Shown piece by piece: positions 45,501 through 54,289 of a DNA stretch of 64,000 nt. This DNA comes from Takakia lepidozioides (Eukaryota; Streptophyta; Takakiopsida; Takakiales; Takakiaceae). Each line of letters begins with the position of its first letter. Within the stretch, counting starts at the first letter, position 1. The stretch covers positions 15,748,001-15,812,000 of the forward strand of contig CM060732.1 of assembly GCA_030704615.1 (NCBI GenBank). Reading direction: 5' to 3'. Under the pieces are notes generated by a model, which searched no databases, was not told the origin of the DNA, and saw only the letters and a list, made by a program, of their open reading frames with translations. Position numbers and translations under genes: made by a program.

Positions 45501-46138
45501 GTAACTGATTTAATTGCGAACTTGCTGTAGTCCAGCCCAGCCAGCTCCGAGCGGTGTCCCTCCATGTGAAGCCCTCGCATAATTTCAAGAATAGATTGAA
45601 CTGCGGTGCTCGTGCTGGGAATATGACTCCCTCGTCCACTGACGTCCATTAAGGACTTGCCTGATCTCCAAGACGATCTCGGAACTTCCATGACCTCGTC
45701 TGAGTCGGACAGGTTGTGAACAACCTGGTTCTTGCTCGTCTTCATTGATGGGTTTGGCTCTGGATTTACTTCGTTGCGGACTTCTCTCTTTGAGGTACCC
45801 ACTCTCTGATTCGCGGATTGTTTCGTTGAAGGCGCCAGGATAGAAGGTGCATTTGGCGGGCAAATGAAGTGCCCAACAGCCCTGTATATGACGTTGTCCG
45901 ATGGTGGAACTTGCCATTCCTTGCCATCACCGAAATCATCGTGGAGCACAACAATACTCTCGACAACAACGCCGTTTGAGTCCTTCATTTCCTCCTCCAA
46001 AAAAACTGACCCCGGTTTCAGGTGGTATCGAACGCACAGATATTTCTCCATCACCCGGCAGATGTCCCCTCTGCACGGAAATGAAGCTCTATGCTCGTGA
46101 GGAGGGCAGTACACTGTAGCGCTCGGGTTTTCCACCAT
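42534..46138 (-). pseudogene. MULE-like transposase with SWIM zinc finger, three nonsense codons
   Basis: Exon 1 is 46138-44039 from ATG (MVENPSATVYCPPHEH) and exon 2 is 43952-42534, with a clean 86-bp intron (GTGAGT...TGTGCAG). There is no frameshift over about 1170 codons; only TAG at 45212-45214, TAG at 45008-45010 and TGA at 43038-43040 interrupt it. The middle part has VVTMGAHVYDTHCMMLMTIA and FMADNAQANWAAIRRVYGQD, placed like the first and second catalytic Asp regions of Mutator-like transposases, then a CGFHFLQSL motif. Near the C-terminus, CNCTDFSLMEAKKGSKYYPC then KH is a SWIM zinc finger, frequent in MULE proteins. A Cys-rich segment (FKCAHCKEPLHC) lies before the catalytic part. 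The element's own terminal repeats were not found. Confidence 0.65.
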
Positions 46139-46429
46139 GGGAGATGTGTACACAAGACTGCCAGGATGGCGTGCGGGCAAGCTCCCTGGTAGAAGGGGGA
46201 TGCAGCAATGGGAAGGAATGCAGTGCCGATTTGTCCGAGCGACGAAGCCTGATCCAAATCCAGGGAGCCAACTATCTCAAAAATCCACAGTCAGAGTGTT
46301 AATGAACCTTGTCTCCGAAATGCGGCCCCTGGTCTTTGCGCAATAACTGCCAACGGTATGCAGTCAGAAAGTGGGGGGCCGTCCGGATGATGTCGGCTGA
46401 AGGGGAGAAGTCGGCACCGTGCCGTCACA

Positions 46430-47832
46430 ATACTACCCCCGAATGGAAATTCGGCACCGAATATCCAACCGGGGCCGCACGGATGAAGTCGCTTGGGGCA
46501 GAGAGGCCGGCACCTGTCCGACAGAGAACATCCCCCGGATGGAAATTCAGCGCCGAATTTCCATCCGGATCCCCCCAAAGGAAGTCGTGTCGGGGGGTCA
46601 GGCCGAAAACTGGCCGACATAAAAACCTCCCCGGATGGAAAAACGGCGCCGAATTTCCATCCGGGGCCGTTCGGAGGCAGTCGGGGAGGGAGGAGAGGCC
46701 GGCACCTGGCCGTCACATTTCAACCCCCAGACGGAAATTCGGCACCGAATATCCAACAGGGGACGCCCAGATGAAGTCGCCTCGGGCGGAGAGGCCGGCA
46801 CGTGTCCGACAGACAGCATCCCCTGGATGGAGATTCGGCGCCGAATTTCCATCCGGGCCCCCCCAAAGGAAGTCGTGTCGGGGGGTCAGGCCGAAAACTG
46901 GCCGACATAAAAACCTCCCCGGATGGAAAAACGGCGCCAAATTTCCATCCGGGGCCGTTCGGATGTAGTCGGGGAGGGGGAAGAGGCCGGCACCTGGCCG
47001 TCACATTTCAACCCCCGGACGGAAATTCGGCACCGAATATCCAACAGGGGACGCCCGGATGAAGTCGCCTCGGGCGGAGAGGCCGGCACGTGTCCGACAG
47101 AGAGCATCCCCTGGATGGAGATTCGGCGCCGAATTTCCATCCGGGCCCCCCCAAAGGAAGTCGTGTCGGGGGGTCAGGCCGAAAACTGGCCGACATAAAA
47201 ACCTCCCCGGATGGAAAAACGGCGCCGAATTTCCATCCGGGGCCGTTCGGATGCAGTCGGGGAGGGGGAAGAGGCCGGCACCTGGCCGTCACATTTCAAC
47301 CCCCGGACGGAAATTCGGCACCGAATATCCAACAGGGGACGCCCGGATGACGTCGCCTCGGGCAGAGAGGCCGGCACGTGTCCGACAAAGAGCATCCCCA
47401 GGATGGAGATTCGGCGCCGAATTTCCATCCGGGCCCCCCCAAAGGAAGTCGTGTCGGGGGATAATGCCGAAAACTGGTCGACATAAAAACCTCCCCGGAT
47501 GGAAAAACGGCGCCGAATTTCCATCCGGGGCCGTTCGGATGCAGTTGGGGAGGGGGGAGAGGCCGGCACCTGGCCGTCACATTTCAACCCCCGGACGGAA
47601 ATTCGGCACCGAATATCCAACAGGGGACGCCCGGATGAAGTCGCCTCGGGCAGAGAGGACGGCACCTGTCCGACAGAGAGCATCCCCCGGATGGAAATTC
47701 GGCGCCGAATTTCCATCCGGACCCCATCAAAGGAAGTCCGGTCGGGTAGTGAGGTCGAAAACTGGACGATATAAAAACCTCCCAGGATGGAAAAACGGCG
47801 CCGAATTTCCGTCCGGGGCCGTTCCGATTTCC
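46430..47832. repeat. 288-bp higher-order satellite made of palindrome-bearing 96-bp monomers
   Basis: The block AAAAACCTCC starts at 46621, 46909, 47197, 47485 and 47773, an exact 288-base period. Each unit carries three palindromes about 96 bases apart: one with a GGAAAAACGG left arm, one GGAAATTCGGCACCGAATAT, and one GGAGATTCGGCGCCGAATTT, the last within GGATGG/CCATCC outer arms. So three monomer types form a higher-order repeat. Because 288 is a multiple of three, frames stay open on both strands (plus 47059-47838, minus 47174-47854). These are not genes. The array ends near 47832. Confidence 0.9.
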
Positions 47833-47929
47833 CTCTAGCAGTCGAGGAGTCCATGAAAAACGTGTCTAAAAGTGGACTTGCGCTTGGCGTACCACCCGGC
47901 TAACTCCTGGGCAAGTTAGAAAAAAGAAG

Positions 47930-48231
47930 GGGATGCGACGCCGCGCCGGCGCCCCCACCAACGCCATCGGCTGGAGGGCAGCGACGGCGAGACGTCGCTT
48001 GAAGAGGCTCCTGCCATCGGCGCGCACGGCCTGAAAAACCGACGTCCGGCAGTCGCGGGAGTTGGGGGGGGGCTCGCGACCCCCATACGTCACATTTTGG
48101 CGACGCCCTTGCGATTGCAGGGCGTCGCAAATTCTGCGCCTCCCGCGTGCCCGAAAAGGGCGTTTTCCCGACGCTACGGCGTGGCCGCGGCATGGCACGG
48201 GCGTCGCAAAGGCCCCCCTTTTCCTGTAGTG
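47930..48231 (-). mobile_element. CACTA terminal region (fragment)
   Basis: On the minus strand the terminus reads CACTACAGGAAAAGGGGGGC starting at 48231, followed by GCGACGCCC-type subterminal repeats like those at 9880-10487. The fragment is cut at about 47930, beside unrelated sequence. The bases immediately outside (minus strand TCC before CACTA) match the TCC beside the CACTA end at 10487. Confidence 0.75.
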
Positions 48232-48400
48232 GGAATAGGCATTGTATGAGAAATTGGATATTGTTTTCAGGCCGCCTGCGCATTGGGCATTGACAATCTC
48301 CCTTTCTCGCTCTGCATCTGTTTATTGTTCAAAGGTAGACTCCCCGCCCCAGGTTTAAATGTCAGTCTAGTGCCAAGGGTAGCCTTTTGTGGGATTGGCT
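48232..48400 (-). mobile_element. LINE coding fragment ending at the CACTA terminus
   Basis: The minus strand encodes QFLIQCLFP, aligned with HFLIHCPGF in the zinc knuckle of the LINE at 48.7-49.8 kb, and stops exactly where the CACTA element begins. Shared DNA words include GTTCAAAGGTAG and AGTCTAGTGCC. The left part of the LINE resumes at 10488, in the other orientation. Confidence 0.7.
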
Positions 48401-48589
48401 CCCACCAGGTCTTATCTTATCTCTGCAGTAGCAGGTATCACCTTATTTTCCGGCAATTGCCTCACCGAAGCACTTGTCCACATGCAAACTCAACAGCCTG
48501 GTTGTAGAGTTATTGATTTTAGTTTTATAGCCCTGCGTTTACCAGTGACATGCATGGGGAAGGCATATGTGTGTCACTCTGGGTGTGTA
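48401..48589. other. Spacer between LINE fragments
   Basis: About 190 bases without recognisable coding sequence or repeats. Its right end runs into the LINE 3' UTR word GGGTGTGTAAGATTGTACTC. Confidence 0.4.
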
Positions 48590-49801
48590 AGATTGTACTC
48601 ATAAGACGTTGTTTGCCGTAGCCTTGTGGCCATTGACCCCGCGCCCATTTGAGCGGGAACAAAAGGGACAGAACCTACCTCTGTCAGGGGCTCACGTTGG
48701 TAGTAAGACTTAACCTTCATATATAGAATTAATCCGGGTTTTCCATATATCCTCTAGAAATCCCTTCACACAAGCATCAATCTGTTGTGTGTGATTTGCC
48801 CTCAGGAGGGCCTGGGCTTTTGGCTCAGCCTCGAGACTTTCAAAGTTGGTAAACAGGGGTATAGGCACAATTCCCTTGATAGATTTGAAGAGAGCGTCTC
48901 TTTGGTGAGAGAACCCCGGACAGTGTATCAGAAAATGAGTACTATCTTCAGATTGCCCACACAACGGGCAAGTGCACTCTCCCTTTCCTCTCTGCTTCTG
49001 TTTGATGTTCAAAGGTAGGCTTCCTGCCCTGAGTTTAAATTTCAGTCTAGTGCCGAGAGTGGGTAGACCCTTGAGGTCATCCAGGATGTCCTCCCCCATG
49101 TCACTGACTCGAAACAAGTTCAGGGAAGTTTTTTGCCTAACTTCATTTTCATCAGACAATCTCATGGCAACAGACATGGCTTTGGACACTACAGCCTCTA
49201 AGTCAGATTTATCCAGCAACGGATCCAGGTCCAGGTCCTTGAGAATCTCTTCTACTCTCTTCTGCCAGGACTTGGCCTGTTTGACAGGGCGGTCCTGTTT
49301 CCAAGATATAGAGTCAATTAACTTAGGATATCTGGTGTTGGGCATATGTTGCAGCTGACCCCACCATCTGACCTTGAATTCATCTCGTCGGGAGCTTAAG
49401 GACGGAATGCCAAACTCACCCCGAACAGCCACATTGACTGTTTTGGAGCATGCTGACATACACTCCTTAAGCACCCCCACTTGAATGGATTCTAGAGACT
49501 TAGCCTGGTTGGAGTTATCAACCCATATAGCAGATCCGTACTCCAAGGCAGGTCTAATAACGCGACAAAACATGGTTTTCTTAACCTCAGAGTTGACCCC
49601 TCTGCAGTGGAAAAATTTAGTGAGCCCCAGAGCTTTGCCCTTGCCAGTTTGAACAACTTTCCGGATATGTGCATCCCAATTACAATTGGAGGAAAACTCA
49701 ACGCCTAGGTAAGTGTAGGAAGGGAGGACCGGGATCTCTTGGCTACCCCACTGCCACTTAAGATCACTTCCTCCCTCTCCTCTGTCGTTGAATGCTACCA
49801 C
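48590..49801 (-). pseudogene. 5'-truncated LINE: post-RT region and C-terminal zinc knuckle
   Basis: An open frame of about 360 codons with no start codon at its cut end. It begins after the RT catalytic motifs with YTYLGVEFSSNCNWDAHIRK, passes through KKTMFCRVIRPALEYGSAIW (the thumb/post-RT region) and ends with a CCHC-like knuckle CPLCGQSEDSTHFLIHC and the tail GFLEDIWKTRINSIYEG. The 3' UTR follows to about 48590. A truncated 5' end is normal for LINE insertions. The frame itself is intact, suggesting this copy is younger than the others nearby. Confidence 0.85.
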
Positions 49802-49859
49802 TGCATATTTGCTCTCTCAATGGTTTACCAATCGTCAAGGTTTACAAAAGACGAACAAA

Positions 49860-50030
49860 TTCTGGGTGTGTAAGAGAGGAAGATAGAGAGAGAATGTACT
49901 CATACGACGCTGTTTGCCGTTGCCTTGTGGCCATAGACCCCAGTTTGGGCGAAACAAAAGGGAACAGATATTACCTTTGTGAGGGGCTCACTTCGGTAGT
50001 GTGACTTACCTTGATAGAGACAATTAGTGT
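49860..50030 (-). mobile_element. LINE 3' UTR fragment
   Basis: Shares GGGTGTGTAAGA, TGTACTCATA.GACG.TGTTTGCCGT, CCTTGTGGCCAT and GAGGGGCTCAC with the LINE 3' ends at 6920 and 48590. Only the UTR is present. Confidence 0.7.
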
Positions 50031-50149
50031 TCGTTGCAGATTACATGTTGCGTGTTTTTATGTGGCCTTGCTGACCAGCTTTACCTTTCCCAGACTTAGT
50101 TGACCAAGGGAATCAGTCCTCTCGTCTGGAGGGAGAGAGAGAGAGAGTA

Positions 50150-50429
50150 TTCCTAAGATGTTGTTTGCGTAGCCTTGTGGCCATTGACTCCACGCCCAGT
50201 TTGAGCAGAACACAAAGGGACAGAACCTACCTTTGTCAGGGGCCGACGCCCATAGTAAGACTTACCTTGGAATAAACAATTGATCCGGGTTTTCCAGATA
50301 TCCTCTAGGAATCCCTTTACACAAGCTTCAACCTGTTGTGTGTGGTTTGCCCAATAACTAGGCCCAAAAGGGCCTGAGCGTTTGGCTCAGCCTCAAGACT
50401 TTCAAAGTTGGTAAACAGAGGTACAGGCG
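50150..50429 (-). mobile_element. LINE 3' end joined to PPR sequence
   Basis: Another copy of the same LINE 3' UTR plus the last coding bases (TTTCAAAGTTGGTAAACAGAGGTACAGGC). At about 50429 it switches without a break to PPR coding sequence (TATGACCAAATGATGCGCGA). It may have been inserted into a PPR gene or joined by rearrangement. Confidence 0.7.
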
Positions 50430-51069
50430 TATGACCAAATGATGCGCGAAGGGGTGAAGCCCAACCACATCACGTTCGGTTGCATTTGCAATGCGTATGC
50501 AAGCCTGGCAGCCTTGGAAAAGGGCAAAGAAGTGCATGGCGACATCGTCAGAGCTGGAATCGTACTAGATGTGATCCTGAACAATACCCTGGTGGACATG
50601 TATGCCAAAGCAGGGGTAGAGTGTGTGTACAGAATCAACCAAGAGAGCCAGATTTCAAGCACAAGATTACCTATGATTCCTTGTGAATCAATAGCTACAA
50701 GAAACCTGCAGGGGTAGATGGTCAAGTAAAGGCAGCAGCTGCAGCGACATAGTTGATAAAATCAGGCACCTCAACCATGACCACAGCCTCTGGAAGAGGA
50801 TCAAGAGAGGGAGTCCACAATGCCACTTCTGGCACTTCTGGGCATGTGAAGATGCTTTGTGAGGCAGGTAGACTGAAAGAGGCTCTACAGACTTTAAACC
50901 AAGGAGGCATTTCAGCAGATTCAGAAACGTATGTCTGTCTCTTGCATAAGTGCATCAAGGTGAAAGGCTTGGAAGCTGGAAAACAGGTGCACACTCACAT
51001 TATCCAAAGTGGATTCACGCCAAATGTTTTTCTCCTCAGCACCCTCCTCAACATGTATGTTAAGTGCGG
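50430..51069 (+). pseudogene. PPR protein fragments, scrambled order
   Basis: 50430-50640 encodes MMREGVKPNHITFGCICNAY and GIVLDVILNNTLVDMYAKAG, typical 35-residue PPR units of the PLS class, which bind single RNA bases in organelles. 50640-50850 is non-PPR filler. 50850-51069 encodes CEAGRLKEALQTLNQGGISA and GFTPNVFLLSTLLNMYVKCG, which belong at the start of a PPR protein. The N-terminal module therefore lies after an internal one. In-frame breaks and order exclude a working gene. Confidence 0.75.
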
Positions 51070-51985
51070 GGGTGTTTGCTGGAAGAATTCTAGGCTGTCA
51101 TTGTATGTTGCTAGCAGCAAGGCAAGGATGTATGCATGATTTGTGCAGAGGCATGGATAGCTGAAGGAGCAGGGATGGAGTGTGGATTCCCTCTTATCAG
51201 AACCGGCCCTAAATTTTCATGTTGAATTCTGCAAGTTAGCTGGTTGAGTGAACCTTTGATAGTTGGAGTGACTTTGACATGATACTGCCAAAGTATCCAG
51301 AAACAGGTAAGAGAGACGAAGAGAAGCTGTGGAAAGAATACTTTTCTGACCACAGTCAATGGTGGGACAATCGAGGCAAAAAGGTGGATGCCTGTTGGAT
51401 TACAGAGAGTAGCAGACGCAATGAGCATAGGACGCTGAGTTGGGTGTTTCCTAGAACAAATCTAAGCTGTATCTCTGCTTAACCTCGGTAAATTTGTGGA
51501 AGTCCCTTGATGGGGTCCCAGGTGCTCAGTTGAGTTCACTTTGCGGCTTATCCTCAAATACATAGCAGAACAAGACTAGTGACATGACATACGCAACCAA
51601 CTGAATCATCTTTGTAAACTTGATTCAAGAAACCAGTAGACGAAACCGCTACCTGCAATCAGCTTGCTCCACGGGCTGCTCGCTGGAACACCAAAAGAAA
51701 GGATGAGAAGGCTGGACTTCCTCCTTGTCCAATAAACCCTCCGCCAGGTACGACATCCACTTGACCTCGTGTTCAATGGCGAGGACTTATGTTTCTCACC
51801 GGAGAAAGGTGAATGCCTGTTGGATTACAGAGAGAAGCAGACGCAATGAGCATAGGAACTAGTGTGATAAGCTGAGTTGGGTGTTTCCTACAACAAATCT
51901 AGGCTGTCATTGTCAACTGTTAGCAGCAAGGCAAGGATGAATGCATGATTTGTGGAGAGACATGGATAGCTGAAGGAGCAGGGGT
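51070..51985. repeat. Shuffled duplications between PPR fragments
   Basis: Segments occur two or three times with few differences: TCTAGGCTGTCATTGT (51090 and 51898), AGCAGCAAGGCAAGGATG (51111 and 51922), GCCTGTTGGATTACAGAGAG (51391 and 51813), GCAGACGCAATGAGCATAGG (51413 and 51837), and ATGGATAGCTGAAGGAGCAG (51153 and 51962). Nothing in it codes for a recognisable protein. Confidence 0.7.
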
Positions 51986-53060
51986 AGAGTGTGTGTACAG
52001 AAGCATCCAAGAGGGCCAGATTTCAAACACAAGATTACCTATGATTCCCTGTGGATCAATAGCTACAAGAAACCTGCATGGGTAGATGGTCAACTAAAGG
52101 CAACAGCTGCAGCGGCACAGTTGATAAAATCAGGCACCTCAACCCTGACCACAGCCTCTGGAAGAGGATCAAGAGAGGGAGTCCACAATGCCTCTTCTGG
52201 CACTTCTGGGCAAAGAGGTGCATGGCGACACCGTCAGAGCTGGAATCGTACCAGATGTGATCCTGAACAATACCCTGGTGGACATGTATGCCAAATGTGG
52301 GAGCATCGAGCATGCAAAGGGAATGTTCGACAATATGGCGGAACGAGATGTGGTGTCGTGGAGTGCGATGCTCGCAGGATATGCACAACAGGGGCGCGGG
52401 ATGGAGGCTTTGGAGACGTATGAGCAAATGATGTGCGAAGGGGTGAAGCCCAACCGCATCACGTGTGTGTGCGTTTGCAATGCATGTGCAAGCTTGGAAG
52501 CCCTGAAAAAGGGCAAAGAGGTGCATGGCGACATCGTCAGAGCTGGAATCGTACCAGATGTGATCCTGAACAATACCCTGGTGGACATGTATGCCAAAGC
52601 AAGGGTAGAGTGTGTGTACAGAATCATCCAATAGGGCAACTATTTGGCTATTTGGAATAATGCAGAGAGAAGGCTTCAAGTTGGACAGTATCACCTTTAT
52701 ATGTGTTCTCTCTGCATGCAGCCACACTGACTTACTGGATGAAAAAAGACGCTACTGGGATTCCCTGAGTCAAGATCATGGTGTCACTCTGACAGTAAGT
52801 GCACTTTGGCTGCATGGTGGACCTTCTTGGACGTGCCAGACAACTGGATGAGTAGTGGACCTGATTAATAAAATGCCATCAATCCAGATGCTGTGGTGTG
52901 GAAGGCCTTGCTTGGTGCATGCAGAATCCATGGCAATGTAGAGATGGCTGAATGTGCGGCAACATCTATCCTCCCATCGGATGAACAAGATGCTGCGACT
53001 TATGTGTTGCTATCAAATATATATGTTGCAGCTACCAGGTGGGATCCATCTGAGCAGCAG
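51986..53060 (+). pseudogene. PPR protein fragments with C-terminal E-type region
   Basis: 51986-52210 is a second copy of 50626-50850. 52214-52600 encodes PPR units (AKCGSIEHAKGMFDNMAERD, VVSWSAMLAGYAQQGRGMEA, MMCEGVKPNRITCVCVCNAC), with the block GTGCATGGCGACA.CGTCAGA appearing twice. 52650-53060, over several frames, gives SITFICVLSACSH, VDLINKMPS, VVWKALLGACRIHGNVEMAE and AATYVLLSNIYVAA, the conserved end of plant PPR proteins before an E/DYW tail. Frameshifts near 52660, 52770 and 52890 break it. No DYW deaminase motif follows. Confidence 0.8.
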
Positions 53061-53502
53061 AACGTTCTCCTTGCATTTTCCCAGCGCCTAACAACAAGCT
53101 GTATGTCCCATCACATTTCACATGAGCTTGTTCTTCCTTGTACGACAATTTGACACTTATAATAGTTTATATAGCTACTGGGACATTAAATTAAGAATCT
53201 AAACTATTTGAAATCTACATCAATTGCCCATATAAACAAATGGTCAGAGGGGTTAGAAATGAACCAGGTCGTTGCTGTATTGAGGCATTTTTATCAAGAC
53301 GGTCATTTTTTATCAAGATAATAAAGCTAAATGTTGAGAAACTGAAGGATGGCCAACAGTCAGTACCTAAGTTGGTTAGTAAACTGAGTGCCACCCAGAT
53401 GATTCTGGGGCAAAACATGCTACTTGAGGGGTGTGGTATACTCTTCTACCCCTTCCATTGGGCGGTGCCCCATTTCTACGCCTTCATGGTGGGGTTACTG
53501 TG
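53061..53502. other. No recognisable feature
   Basis: Sequence downstream of the PPR remnant. A short open frame on plus (53240-53503) has no recognisable motif. Confidence 0.4.
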
Positions 53503-53592
53503 AAAGAGGTTATTTTCTCCTCGCTATCAAGGGGCCTGATTTGTGAGCTGTCGCTCTCAGGTGTTTCCCCATAAAAAAAATTAAAAAAAATG
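53503..53592 (+). mobile_element. SINE family 1, 3' fragment
   Basis: GGGCCTGATTTGTGAGC.GTCGCTCTCAGG and an A-rich tail match the last 90 bases of the SINE at 53842-54078. Confidence 0.6.
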
Positions 53593-53841
53593 ATGAGCAA
53601 CGGATAAAAAACCGGATTTCGATCCTGATGAAACAAATGCTTAACGAAGGGGAAAATACGGGTTCACCTCTACCTCATTTCTAGGGCATAGATAGAGGTA
53701 GCTACATCAAACAATGAAATTTGGAAACCCACCTTATTTTGTGAAAATTGAACGGTAGTTCTCAGAATTCGTCGCTAGTAGTGCGGAGCAACGCAAAGCC
53801 CTAGTTTATTTAAAGAAAGGGGATCGAAAAAAGTATGGCAC

Positions 53842-54078
53842 ATCAGCTGGTAGCTCAGCTGGTAAGTGCACAGTGTGTCGCCCTGGGGTTCAATCCCGCT
53901 GCCCTGCCTGGTGTGTGGATTGTTCGTGACCGGCTGGTCTGGTGGTGATGTTTCCCACCTGTGTGCCTAATGGCTTATCTGAAAGGGGGTTAATTTTTCC
54001 CCCTCCTCAAGGGCCTGAATTGTGAGCAGTCGCTCCCAGGTTTCCTTTATAATTTAAAAAAAAGAAAAAGAAAAAAGT
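53842..54078 (+). mobile_element. tRNA-derived SINE, family 1
   Basis: The head has an A box TAGCTCAGCTGG (53851-53862) and a B box GGGTTCAATCCC (53886-53897), spaced as in a tRNA gene. A 150-base tRNA-unrelated body and an A-rich tail (from about 54052) follow. The D and T arm regions look tRNA-like, but no acceptor or anticodon stem pairs, so this is a SINE rather than a tRNA gene. Confidence 0.75.
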
Positions 54079-54246
54079 ATGACGCCTCCCGAAGGGAACA
54101 TAACTTATGGTGTCTCTTCACCACAAGGGCTACTACCTTCCAACTGAAAGGTGGACACCTTCATGACACACCAGACCGTGGTTTGAACCCACAACCACAT
54201 CCAACGTGGTATGTGCCCATTACCACTGGGCTACATGCTGGTTGTC
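54079..54246 (-). mobile_element. tRNA-derived SINE, family 2
   Basis: Minus-strand A box GTAGCCCAGTGGTAATGGGC (about 54215-54234) and B box GTGGGTTCAAAC (about 54181-54192). Homologous to 23829-23998. It abuts the A-rich tail of the family 1 SINE, so one probably inserted at the tail of the other. Confidence 0.65.
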
Positions 54247-54289
54247 GAAGCCTTGATACTTTATAGCAGCGGGACAAAGGCCCAAGGAT

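Noticed and set aside
42534-46138. Stop-codon reassignment (TAG/TGA read as amino acids)
   Set aside because: AUG6 uses no internal TAG, TGA or TAA over 774 codons, so the stops in mobile elements are better explained as mutations.
46430-47854. Long open frames on both strands as satellite-encoded proteins
   Set aside because: The 288-bp period is divisible by three, so any stop-free frame stays open; the peptides only read the repeat.
48590-49801. A complete LINE ORF2
   Set aside because: The frame begins after the RT catalytic motifs; endonuclease and RT core are missing by 5' truncation.
53851-53897. A tRNA gene
   Set aside because: A and B boxes are present, but the acceptor and anticodon stems do not pair, and a 150-base body with A-rich tail follows; this is a SINE.
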